In this document: positions 8,701 through 15,307 of the stretch, in pieces
Position numbering within the stretch: the stretch's first letter is position 1
Layout: the number at the start of each line of letters is the position of its first letter
Source: an uncultured Erysipelotrichaceae bacterium
Lineage (GTDB): Bacteria > Bacillota_I > Bacilli_A > RF39 > UBA660
Length of the DNA stretch: 44,383 nucleotides
NCBI GenBank assembly: GCA_902767365.1
Contig: CACXGX010000035.1
Coordinates: forward strand, 1-44,383
Direction of reading: 5' to 3'
The notes under the pieces: generated by a model
Told to the model about the DNA's origin: nothing
Database searches by the model: none
Seen by the model: only the letters and a program-made list of their open reading frames with translations
Translations under genes and position numbers: made by a program

Positions 8701-11700
8701 TTTGATGATAATACACCTAAATTGGCGAATGTTTCAATAAATGATATAAAACCAATAATAAATAATATATTATCTTCAAATACTGTTAATGAAGATTTTA
8801 TGAAATCATTAAATACGTTAAATAATATGTTAAAAGAGGATAGTTCTGTTGCCTTTCAAATAAATGAAAATGTTCAAAAAAAAATACTTGATTTAGTTAG
8901 CGTGAATGAAATTGTTTCTGATTATTATGATATAATTGCACTGAATACTTTTTCAAAGGAAAAACTAAAAGATAAAATTTTAAAAATGAATAGTAAAGAG
9001 TGTTCATCACTTCTTTCATATACTACTACTGAAAAATTAAGAAACATTTTAGATTGTATAAGTATTAATGAAGACATACATAAACCAATTTATGAAAAAA
9101 TCATTTCTTTATTAGAAAAACCAACATTTTTTAATAAATTAAAAGAAGTTATAATTATGTATCCAGAACTACAAATTGCAAATTGTATATATTGTCATGT
9201 AATTGATAATATGAATGTAGGGGAATTAATAGATAATTATAATGCCATTAAAAATAAATTACAGGATTCAACTGTTGCAATAGATAAAATAATTAATTTT
9301 GATGGTGACGTCCCTGAAAGTATAATCATGGATATTGCATTTTATGAAAGCGATATAAAAAATAATGATGGTACTACTACTAAATATAATTTATTTACTA
9401 ATTTAATAAATCTTTCACCAAAAGGGATTGAAAGAATCGCTAATATTATTAATTCTAGAGAGAATTTTGGAATAGATTTTACATATAGAAAAGACAAAAA
9501 TAATTTAATAAATAAAATAAAAAATGATAATGCAATATTATTAGTAAAAAATAACAACGGCGAAATAAACTTTGCATCTTTTAATGCAATGTTATTAGTA
9601 AAAAATAACAACGGCGAAATAAACTTTGCATCTTTTTCGGAGTATCAAAAAGAAATAAATTATATTTATAAAGACGAATTATTGTTGAATTTGGATCCTA
9701 AAAATGTAACACGTTATATAAATTTAGTGGATAATGTAATAGATTTTAAAGAAAGTATATATGGCGACTTTTCAACAGATAAAAATTATCAAAGGGTGAT
9801 AGATACACTTAATAATCCAGAATTTAAAAGTTTATTAAATGAAATGTCTAGTAAAGAAATAAAAAAATTATTGAATTTAGGAGTACAAAAAGATTCAATA
9901 TTTGATTTGGCTTTAAATGGAGATAGAACAGATCTTATAGATTTAGTATTATCAGAAGACGCATTAACAATGGAAGAAAGTACATTAATTAATTATTCAA
10001 GAACTTATAATGATATTACTAAAACAAAAGTTGCTGGAGTTGATGGAGATAGAGTTAGATATACTACAAGAATTAATCCAAGTATTCTAACAAAACAAGC
10101 AATAGAACGAATTAACGAATATGTAAAACAAAACCCAAATATTACTTTAGCTTTAGATTTTAAAAGTACAAAAGGATTAACACTATCAAATTTATATGAT
10201 TTAAACGAAAATATTTTAATTAAAATAGAGGGTGACTTAACTACTGATTATTATGAAAATAAACAAAATAATTATACAATGTGTTCAAATTATTTTGGAA
10301 GCCAATTTATATCAAGTGTTTATACAAGAAATGAAGCATATGCAATAATTTCAAAAATGGAAGAGATAGAAGAATATCTTGATTTATCTTGGAATGAAAA
10401 AGAAAAAGCTATATATATATATGATATCTTAAAAGATATGATTAAATATGATGCAATAAAGTGTAATTTGGAAGACATAATGTTAGAGCAAAATAGAAAT
10501 ATTGAATCTTATACGTCTGACTCTACAAGATCTCTTAGAGGATTAATTTCTGGAAATGCAGTATGTGCTGGTTATGCTATCATTTTTCAAGAAATGCTTA
10601 CAAGACAAGGTATTAAGGCATATTATGATTCCGGTATATCACGCACTGGCGGTCATGCTTGGAATGTAGTAATCTTAGATGGCAAAAATTATCTTTGTGA
10701 TTTAACATGGGATTCAAATAGTGTTACAACAACATTATACGAATTTAATAAAGCCCCTGAAGAATTCTATAAATTTCATATTCATGATGTTAGTACACAT
10801 ATACCACAAGAAATATACGAAAATATTAGTACAATGACCATTGAAGAAATTGATGAAATAAGAAATACAAAAACGGAAATAACACCTGTTATGCCAATGG
10901 ATGCTGAATCAATTGAATATGCTAATGAATTAGAAAATTTAAGAAGGAAAGATATTATAACTGATAATGTTTTAACAACTAATGATAGATATGAAGAATT
11001 AACTAATAAATATTTAAGTGAATTATTAGAAGTGATAAGTAAATCTATAACAATAGATAATACGGCAAAGAACAATTCGGTAACGATAAGAGCAAATGAA
11101 AACATTTTTGATGGTAATAATTCGTTATATAAACAGATGATTCTATCAAAATGTATTGAGTCTATTTGTCAAAAAATGCATTGTTCTGAAACTGATGCAA
11201 TCAAGATAATTGAATCATCAGCTTATTCAGAAAATTTTGAATTCTTACCAGTAAATGATAAACTTAAAGCATTAATAAGTAACTATTCATATGATGATAT
11301 TATAGGTGCTATTGTTGAAAAAAATAATATAGAAGATGTAACAGATAATGATATAGCAACAGTAGAGTATGGTATAAATAAATTGATGGAAAAAAATAAT
11401 TCAACAAGAGAAAATGCTATTAATCAAATCAAAGATATGCTTTTAATTGAAAATTATAATTTCATGACAAGTTTTGGAGATGCTCGACAAAGATTTAAAG
11501 AGCTTGGCTTTAAAAAGATACAAGCAACTTTAAACAAAATAGAAATGCATGACATTGAAGTAGTAGAATATGGAATAAGTAAATATATGGAAAAATATAA
11601 CTCTACAAGATTAGATGCAATAAATCAAATAACTGGTGCAATAAATACTCAAGATTACTCTTATATAACAAGTAATGGGAATGCTAGACAAATATTTAAA

Positions 11701-12756
11701 AGCCTTGGTTTTGAAAGAATTTCAATAGCATTAAAAAATATTATGAATCAAGATAAACCAAATTTTGATAGAATAGGAAGCTCAACTACATCTACATATG
11801 GTGTTAATCAAGGATTATTTTATAAAATGTTTATATTTACAGATGTTGAAACAGGAAAAACTTATAATTATGTAGAAGTAAAGAAAAGAATTGCTGAAGC
11901 AATTAGAAGAAATGAAGTAATACCACAATTTTACAAAGATGCTGTAAGTAATGAATATTTAGAATTTAAAGATAAAGTTATGAAAAAATATTATTTATCT
12001 GATAGAGATGCATCAATGATAATTGAAGCAATTGATGACTCAGGAGCATGCAGTTATGCATCTGTTTGCAACGAAATATTTAGTAGATTTCTAGGTAATG
12101 AACAAGAGTTTTTATATAGATTTGGATTCCCAATGTATACAATTGTAGATGGAAAATCTACACTAAATTCTAAAGAATTATTATTTGATTTATTCTTATA
12201 TGCTAATACTACTGAAAATGGTGGCAAACTTATAATTAAGAGTGGAAATAGTTATAGAGTAAATATAGATTTATTCTCAACAAAACTTGATCCACTAGGA
12301 AGAGTAACAATTGATTCGCAACAGAAAGAATACTTATCTAGTTTTGTAGGTAAAAATGTTTTTTTAATAGATAAATACTTAAATACAAAAGGTTTGACTT
12401 ATGAATCCCAGACTATAAAAATGATGAGTTATATAATTAATAATCAAGATATTGAAAACATAAAAAATAGAGTAAGAGAAGGAATAAATAATGGCTTAAT
12501 GTATAGTTTAGGTATATACACATCAGGATATCCTATAGAATTAAGATCAGCAGATTGGGAAGAATATAATTCCGATTCTACAGCAAATTGGGGAATTGGA
12601 GGCCATTCTGTATTTATAACAGGTGTAAATTATGGTGGATTTACAGTAAGTTCATGGGGAAGAAAATATATAATACCATTTAGTGACTTAGTAAGAAGCG
12701 CTAGTTGGGTACTAACAGAAAGCAAAATAATAGATGGTGTAAATATTACAAAATAA
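2767..12756 (+). CDS. giant (3,329-residue) multidomain T7SS-type polymorphic toxin with embedded double-glycine leader motifs
   Basis: Layout by residue: ~1-90 helical WXG/LXG-like head; ~95-185 coiled coil; ~190-490 helical; ~500-750 Gly-rich pre-toxin region (GEGLKDGVRGFGEGLGKLF, GSSIGNMVIPSIVGMIPGG) as in other giant Firmicute toxins; 840-980 Lys/Glu-rich helices. Five double-Gly leader motifs follow at 985-997, 1029-1041, 1103-1115, 1139-1151 and 1623-1635. Residues ~1319-1450 resemble an ADP-ribosyltransferase fold (FHGTNSSSLGSILENGL). Two ~110-residue repeats lie at ~1491-1603 and ~1650-1762. Residues ~2540-2670 are a transglutaminase-like domain with C2600, H2630 and D2645. Two 67-residue repeats lie at 2862-2995. 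The last ~250 residues resemble a papain/C39-type cysteine peptidase (C3095, H3280, then SSWG 3295-3298). SD AAGGTGAT supports the start. Antibacterial or effector use is inferred. No signal peptide or membrane anchor is evident. Confidence 0.85.
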   Translation: MATRKYLVGKYEEYYNSFQGENAASNKASAYITELTNMVTEFNNISQTMVYFSGETKDAMTNEAINQIMEEFKLTQQNLQETLGPSCEVIDYISSALNEMKIKEDDYLQKQYELERLEKELNSLGGKWNTTETSEKQQSDIERHNKAVEQKENEIEAKEEEINTLEKELDLLKENIDLAIEKIEGFESQLKDFSNYMSLTGTVFGINGANEFSGYSLEEKLNYIQTIIDNYDTIYKSLNDLYEKQYGKGFTFSREDFNNLDLIFDAFDLYWMAGVNKDSLKTSSYNENVLLNIEKLTKIIGYCNTSGVIEKIGKYIDGASWIDSGLQDFYWENSPNIMKINVFGENDLKQRLKNNYGVSESEVRNFLKGKFEVFRGSFENLKTSYGEYQNLATVMSVIKEKMNNLNTAKKILPFEAETLNSDFQDYLNKNYDGYRYLNADKMSVMSQKEIALYDYLYHNKSKQEADKYLGALENAINQRIGAKNAAQYIEWIKEDGFTVGDLFRTGGEGLKDGVRGFGEGLGKLFTAWAIEEGEKSALDYELMYKTQYMQRLMNDPSFIDQETNKNWMGLTDLTAWYNTGSSIGNMVIPSIVGMIPGGQPLSSILFGMSIAGNTAAEAKSSGYSTAQAYLYGGLTGLSEAVTEKMLGGIQGLSEKALGRNILTNMFNEGLEEFVQEPLDRLTRMAILHEEMDFSHEGLQELLNTGIQSFKFGALSAGIMQGSTGVVTKGLDIATKIASPVLLNSEGKAVVNPLTGKNVKKYTSFAQFSQNIESKRAIKGANSAIDNALSKINNGETLSLSEKINLNKKIDNLSVEELSKINKKLSQEQQEIIKRAVDGIPTKSKDTLAKIDLSEKINQINEAKDSLKNIEFNEDDFKDAVTRDGRTLADYIVEKKADALDTTTRDNIEKASPKVLKDIDKIIEKNEKYAEKLAQKQQKQIEKMISKQEKANQEQKESIKDKIISKVRDAVTSPAYAEEEINNSHELSDSELEKVQAGVPNVNNNRTTTNVQNRSTQNERIESNQQNSEELSDNELENVRGGIPNVVNTTTTTNVENRTKQDVDHSTKNQQEVVAASTAVMSSNIALMQELSKNNEQNNNKSQELSDSELEKVQAGVPNIGYSATTTNVANRVSQSSLQELSDSDLEKAQAGVPNIGYNTTTNATNKINQTESTQTKQDNKDVLFNEFEALNKNQTSFTTNEVETQKQDSSKLVEEFLKSKFDLSKSYFNIQEVLNQKGQYYKNIQNLYKEYLDIAPDAKQQQVVADILFNGSYGNLQFDTNKSINNNAEMEIYRRLSMAALYLANPDTFNSLVDMNVNVFHGTNSSSLGSILENGLMSGKVQEQNDKKVTTGEWSRIGGFGGVQRSFISFSDIFDMASRYAKSGDDGSFEIIVGTSKDNITDLIDSGMSSGLPEIGIAGRFPADRIKTLIVPGDKVPLVQKMVGNKNIKVLSLDGYKEGNVGFYYNDGDINVSPDSVEILKDIVKKRVEQNTNTQESNKRKRNIYEVEEEAKNMEVKSFEDIKKLNELSKEASDLMMTEVRAIDVSVGISERVFDSIYKQTFTEEDFSKMSDDDLKLILKNELSEESKKAFTRMLENETFKARVDNITSQSETSQVAQNNSEELSDDELENIRGGIPNIGYNTVSNDENITNTQESNGRKRNIYEIEEEAENMEVKSFEDIKKLNELSKAAKDLMMTEERAIDVSVGISEKVFESMYKLTFTEEDFRNMSDSDLKIIIKNELSEESKEVFSRMLENETFENKIMSLITSDPNLSINENIANMLNLQKVVNNYFSLKDRISISLDTIYNNSNVIVPYEVFEDYTKEHGNIIGPITNYTNSIENLAKFLKSNIETKYTINIGCIDDYTDLGTNIGALYYEYGIDADVSCQLYKNNNFNTVVLSTKDFEYNEDSIIESIKELKARASKKTYNFTDLFIDESNYIDLRHFYVTDRIRQVIIETIQNNSQINYTINSIDYYKIFDDNTPKLANVSINDIKPIINNILSSNTVNEDFMKSLNTLNNMLKEDSSVAFQINENVQKKILDLVSVNEIVSDYYDIIALNTFSKEKLKDKILKMNSKECSSLLSYTTTEKLRNILDCISINEDIHKPIYEKIISLLEKPTFFNKLKEVIIMYPELQIANCIYCHVIDNMNVGELIDNYNAIKNKLQDSTVAIDKIINFDGDVPESIIMDIAFYESDIKNNDGTTTKYNLFTNLINLSPKGIERIANIINSRENFGIDFTYRKDKNNLINKIKNDNAILLVKNNNGEINFASFNAMLLVKNNNGEINFASFSEYQKEINYIYKDELLLNLDPKNVTRYINLVDNVIDFKESIYGDFSTDKNYQRVIDTLNNPEFKSLLNEMSSKEIKKLLNLGVQKDSIFDLALNGDRTDLIDLVLSEDALTMEESTLINYSRTYNDITKTKVAGVDGDRVRYTTRINPSILTKQAIERINEYVKQNPNITLALDFKSTKGLTLSNLYDLNENILIKIEGDLTTDYYENKQNNYTMCSNYFGSQFISSVYTRNEAYAIISKMEEIEEYLDLSWNEKEKAIYIYDILKDMIKYDAIKCNLEDIMLEQNRNIESYTSDSTRSLRGLISGNAVCAGYAIIFQEMLTRQGIKAYYDSGISRTGGHAWNVVILDGKNYLCDLTWDSNSVTTTLYEFNKAPEEFYKFHIHDVSTHIPQEIYENISTMTIEEIDEIRNTKTEITPVMPMDAESIEYANELENLRRKDIITDNVLTTNDRYEELTNKYLSELLEVISKSITIDNTAKNNSVTIRANENIFDGNNSLYKQMILSKCIESICQKMHCSETDAIKIIESSAYSENFEFLPVNDKLKALISNYSYDDIIGAIVEKNNIEDVTDNDIATVEYGINKLMEKNNSTRENAINQIKDMLLIENYNFMTSFGDARQRFKELGFKKIQATLNKIEMHDIEVVEYGISKYMEKYNSTRLDAINQITGAINTQDYSYITSNGNARQIFKSLGFERISIALKNIMNQDKPNFDRIGSSTTSTYGVNQGLFYKMFIFTDVETGKTYNYVEVKKRIAEAIRRNEVIPQFYKDAVSNEYLEFKDKVMKKYYLSDRDASMIIEAIDDSGACSYASVCNEIFSRFLGNEQEFLYRFGFPMYTIVDGKSTLNSKELLFDLFLYANTTENGGKLIIKSGNSYRVNIDLFSTKLDPLGRVTIDSQQKEYLSSFVGKNVFLIDKYLNTKGLTYESQTIKMMSYIINNQDIENIKNRVREGINNGLMYSLGIYTSGYPIELRSADWEEYNSDSTANWGIGGHSVFITGVNYGGFTVSSWGRKYIIPFSDLVRSASWVLTESKIIDGVNITK
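5719..5766 (+). repeat. double-Gly leader motif copy 1 (residues 985-1000)
   Basis: Encodes ELSDSELEKVQAGVPN. It fits the classical LSxxELxxIxGG pattern: Leu at -12, Glu at -8, Leu at -7, Val at -4 and Gly at -1, but with Ala at -2. It follows a Lys/Glu-rich helical region and opens the motif array. Confidence 0.85.
5851..5898 (+). repeat. double-Gly leader motif copy 2 (residues 1029-1044)
   Basis: Encodes ELSDNELENVRGGIPN, a full match to the LSxxELxxIxGG leader consensus with Gly at both -2 and -1. Confidence 0.88.
6073..6120 (+). repeat. double-Gly leader motif copy 3 (residues 1103-1118)
   Basis: Encodes ELSDSELEKVQAGVPN, the same peptide as copy 1 and nearly the same DNA, which points to recent duplication. 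Confidence 0.85.
6181..6228 (+). repeat. double-Gly leader motif copy 4 (residues 1139-1154)
   Basis: Encodes ELSDSDLEKAQAGVPN. Asp replaces Glu at -8 and Ala replaces Val at -4, so this is the most divergent copy. It precedes the segment holding the ADP-ribosyltransferase-like domain. Confidence 0.82.
7239..8052 (+). repeat. direct duplication of a ~110-residue module (period 477 nt) flanking leader copy 5
   Basis: About 7239-7575 and 7716-8052 are close copies. Both encode TQESN-RKRNIYE(V/I)EEEA, then MEVKSFEDIKKLNELSK, then FTEEDF and NELSEESK, ending in RMLENETF. Copy 2 carries scattered substitutions. The gap between them holds leader copy 5. The module is charged and helical with no known function. 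Confidence 0.9.
7633..7680 (+). repeat. double-Gly leader motif copy 5 (residues 1623-1638)
   Basis: Encodes ELSDDELENIRGGIPN, an exact LSxxELxxIxGG match. It sits between the two ~110-residue duplicates, about 470 residues after copy 4, and would separate the ADP-ribosyltransferase-like module from the transglutaminase/peptidase part. Confidence 0.88.
9529..9636 (+). repeat. 54-bp tandem duplication inside the giant gene
   Basis: Units 9529-9582 and 9583-9636 differ by one base (ATA to ATG) and encode NA(I/M)LLVKNNNGEINFASF twice in frame. This looks like a very recent slippage or recombination event that preserved the frame. Confidence 0.95.
11350..11751 (+). repeat. two tandem 67-residue repeats near the C-terminus of the giant protein
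   Basis: Units 11350-11550 and 11551-11751 (period 201 nt) encode DI-x-VEYGI-K-MEK-NSTR-AINQI ... AR-x-FK-LGF in both copies. They are clearly homologous but diverged, so older than the 54-bp duplication. They lie just before the C-terminal peptidase-like region and look like small helical binding repeats. Confidence 0.88.
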
Positions 12757-12855
12757 GCAAAAACCTTCAATTACACCACCAACAATAAATAAAGATATTA
12801 TCTAAAAATAAGAGTAAACAAAAATAAAAATTTTATTATATAGAATGAGGTTACC

Positions 12856-13401
12856 ATGGAAGAAAAATATAAAATTATGACATTAAAATATTTATATCAA
12901 TTACTAGATTTAAAAATATATGAAAAACAACTTGAAGATAGCAATATTGAAAGTATGTTAGAAGAAAATGAGCATTTTAAATATTTTACATTGTTATCTG
13001 ATGGAAACATATCTCAATTTGATGAAGAAGAAAAAAACATACTAACAAAATTTGACAAGTATGATATAAATGAGATACTATCAAATGATTTTTTAACAAA
13101 TGAATTTATAGATTTCATTAAAAAAACATATAAAAAATTCTATTTTCAAGATGTAAAGAAGATATATAAGTATTATAATGGAACTAATGAAGAATATATG
13201 GCTCCAGATGATGCATTTGTTCTTGGATTAAATTATATCATTTCAATTAATGATAATTATGAAGAAAATAAAAATAATATAAATAAACTCATAGTTGGGA
13301 TAATAAATGAAATTCAATTTAAAAAAGCCAAAGAAAAAGAATTAAAAGTAGCAGTTTTTAAATATAATGGGTTACAATTGCAAACTAATCAATTAATGTA
13401 A
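12856..13401 (+). CDS. candidate immunity protein 1 (181 aa, acidic, helical)
   Basis: A soluble, acidic, Lys/Glu/Asn-rich protein with no signal peptide or membrane segment and no recognised domain. It begins MEEKYKIMTLKYLYQLLDLK. SD GAGG precedes the ATG by 7-8 nt. It is the first gene after the giant toxin (100-nt gap without an evident terminator) and is followed 18 nt later by a leucine-rich-repeat-like gene and then a terminator. Small acidic cytoplasmic proteins directly downstream of polymorphic toxins are commonly the cognate immunity proteins. That is the inference here; nothing in the sequence itself proves it. Confidence 0.6.
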   Translation: MEEKYKIMTLKYLYQLLDLKIYEKQLEDSNIESMLEENEHFKYFTLLSDGNISQFDEEEKNILTKFDKYDINEILSNDFLTNEFIDFIKKTYKKFYFQDVKKIYKYYNGTNEEYMAPDDAFVLGLNYIISINDNYEENKNNINKLIVGIINEIQFKKAKEKELKVAVFKYNGLQLQTNQLM

Positions 13402-13419
13402 TAAATTGGAAGTGAGAAT

Positions 13420-14133
13420 ATGGAAAATATGCAAATTAAAAATAAAGATTTAGCAATTTTTTTAGGATTTAAATTAAATAAAATAGGTAACGAATTTTCA
13501 AAAAATGAATTAGCTACACTAAAAGAATTAACTTTAAATCAACTTGATATACAAGGTATGGTTAAAGATGTAGATATTGAAATACTAGACCATACTGAAA
13601 ATCTTGAATCAATTACCTTTAAAAATTTTAGAATTACAGATGAAATTATAGATAAATTGAAAAAAATAAAGAGTTTAAAAACAGTAACATTTGAAAAATG
13701 TATTATAAGCAATTTTGATAGAATAGGTGAGCTAGATTTAGACTATTTGTGTATAACTAACAATCGATTTATAAGGACTGATTTTTTAAAAGGGAAAAGT
13801 TATCTTGGATTAGTACTAACAGATTCAGATTTATTAGATATTAATAATATTCAACATATGACATCTTTAAGTTTTCTAAATGTATCAAACTCCCATATTG
13901 AAAATCCTAATTTAATTGGTAATCTACAAGGCCTTTCAATTGTACATATAGAAAACTCTGATATTAAAGATATCTCATTTTTAGAAAGTTTACCAAATCT
14001 AAGAACAGTTGGAATTGATAAAGAAAAATATGACAATAATTTAGATACAATTGTAAAATTAAAAGAAAAAGAAGTTGACTTATTAGAACAAGGCTATATT
14101 GAAATAAGTAGTGATAGTAAAAGATTACAGTAA
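13420..14133 (+). CDS. leucine-rich-repeat-like protein, candidate immunity protein 2
   Basis: A 237-residue cytoplasmic protein with irregular ~22-residue leucine-rich repeats, for example LKSLKTVTFEKCIISNFDRI, MTSLSFLNVSNSHIENPNLI, LQGLSIVHIENSDIKDISFL and LPNLRTVGID. The periodic L-x-x-L-x-(I/V)-x-N/D pattern spans roughly residues 60-215. LRR proteins of this size occur as immunity or binding proteins beside secreted toxins. The gene ends the toxin operon, with a strong terminator overlapping its stop. An SD (GAAGTGAG) precedes the ATG. The LRR reading is confident; immunity function is contextual. Confidence 0.65.
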   Translation: MENMQIKNKDLAIFLGFKLNKIGNEFSKNELATLKELTLNQLDIQGMVKDVDIEILDHTENLESITFKNFRITDEIIDKLKKIKSLKTVTFEKCIISNFDRIGELDLDYLCITNNRFIRTDFLKGKSYLGLVLTDSDLLDINNIQHMTSLSFLNVSNSHIENPNLIGNLQGLSIVHIENSDIKDISFLESLPNLRTVGIDKEKYDNNLDTIVKLKEKEVDLLEQGYIEISSDSKRLQ

Positions 14134-14162
14134 AGTGAATTAATGATTAATTCACTTTTTTA
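14132..14162 (+). terminator. intrinsic terminator closing the toxin locus
   Basis: AAGTGAATTAA (14133-14143) pairs with TTAATTCACTT (14147-14157), followed by a T tract. The stem begins within the stop codon of the LRR gene. Confidence 0.9.
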
Positions 14163-14211
14163 TTTTCTACTTGAAAAATAGGAATAAATAAACTATAATT
14201 ACATTGACGTT

Positions 14212-14241
14212 TTGAAAAATAATATTGTTTAAGGGTATACT
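14212..14241 (+). promoter_or_regulatory. sigma-A-type promoter of the ABC exporter operon
   Basis: TTGAAA (14212-14217), 18-nt spacer, TATACT (14236-14241). The leader between this and the first ATG (14324) carries an extra perfect SD (AAAGGAGG, 14273-14280) abutting an ATG-TAT-TAG mini-frame. Confidence 0.55.
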
Positions 14242-14323
14242 ACATGAAAATGTGGTTTTTTGTGTTTGTAGGAAAGGAGGATGTATTAGTCCCTTATTTT
14301 TAAGATGTCAAAATAGGAGGAAT

Positions 14324-15307
14324 ATGAGTTTTATCAACGTAAAAGACTTAAATAAAACATTTAAAGTAAACACACGTGATAGTGGTCTTATTAATGCCTT
14401 CAAATCTTTATTTAAAAAAGAATATAAGGAAATAATGGCAGTAGACAATATTTCATTTAGTATTGATAAAGGAGAAATTGTAGGCTATATTGGACCAAAT
14501 GGAGCAGGAAAATCCACAACAATTAAGATGTTAACAGGGATATTGAAACCAGATAGTGGTGAAATATCAATAATGGGATTCACTCCCTTCATTGACAGAA
14601 TAAAATATGTCAAAAATATAGGAGTCGTCTTTGGACAAAAATCACAACTGTGGTGGGATATACCAGTAGAAGATTCTTTCCTTCTTTTAAAAGATATATA
14701 TAAAATTAAAGATGAAGAATATCTTAAAACAAAAGAAGAATTAGTAAATCTTTTAAATCTAAAAGATTTTCTTAAGATCCCAGTAAGACAATTAAGTCTT
14801 GGGCAAAGAATGCGCTGCGAAATTGCTGCATCATTACTTCATAATCCAAAAATTCTTTTTCTTGATGAACCAACAATAGGGCTTGATGCTATATCAAAAG
14901 TACAAGTTAGAAAATTTATAAAAAATATAAATGAAAAGAAAAAAGTAACTATTATTTTAACAAGTCATGATATGACAGATATTGAATCATTAACAAATAG
15001 AATAATAGTTATTGGTCATGGGAAAAAACTATATGATGGAAAACTAACTGATATCAAGAAAAAATTTAGTAATCATAAACAAGTAGAAATTATATATAAA
15101 AATATAGAAAAACTACCAAATATAAAAGAAGTTAAAATAATAAAAAAAGAAAAAAATAAAGCAATATTAGATGTTAATATGGAATATAATACAATTTCTA
15201 AAGTAATAAGAGAATATTCAAAAATATGTGAAATAGAAGATGTAAATATTCTTGAAAAAAATATTGATGATGTAATTGTTAAATTATATGAGGAATATAA
15301 TTTATGA
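14324..15307 (+). CDS. ABC transporter ATP-binding protein (COG4586-type)
   Basis: A 327-residue ATPase powering an ABC-2-type exporter with the next two genes. Motifs: Walker A GPNGAGKST (residues ~62-70), Q-loop GQKSQLWWD, signature LSLGQRMRCE, Walker B ILFLDEPTIGLD, and switch His in LTSHD. The ~85-residue C-terminal extension (KQVEIIYKNIEKLP...) is typical of COG4586 subunits; MAVDNISFSI-like residues before Walker A are also characteristic. I chose the ATG at 14324 because AGGAGG lies immediately upstream (14316-14321); the frame is open further 5' but without a better start. The stop overlaps the next gene by 4 nt. The substrate is unknown. Confidence 0.92.
   Translation: MSFINVKDLNKTFKVNTRDSGLINAFKSLFKKEYKEIMAVDNISFSIDKGEIVGYIGPNGAGKSTTIKMLTGILKPDSGEISIMGFTPFIDRIKYVKNIGVVFGQKSQLWWDIPVEDSFLLLKDIYKIKDEEYLKTKEELVNLLNLKDFLKIPVRQLSLGQRMRCEIAASLLHNPKILFLDEPTIGLDAISKVQVRKFIKNINEKKKVTIILTSHDMTDIESLTNRIIVIGHGKKLYDGKLTDIKKKFSNHKQVEIIYKNIEKLPNIKEVKIIKKEKNKAILDVNMEYNTISKVIREYSKICEIEDVNILEKNIDDVIVKLYEEYNL

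Noticed and set aside
14244..14303. 19-codon upstream frame (MKMWFFVFVGKEDV...) and a perfect SD abutting ATG-TAT-TAG before the ABC operon
   Set aside because: The predicted transcription start (~14248) lies within or after the first ATG and there is no SD for it; the second frame is two codons. Possible attenuation cannot be supported.
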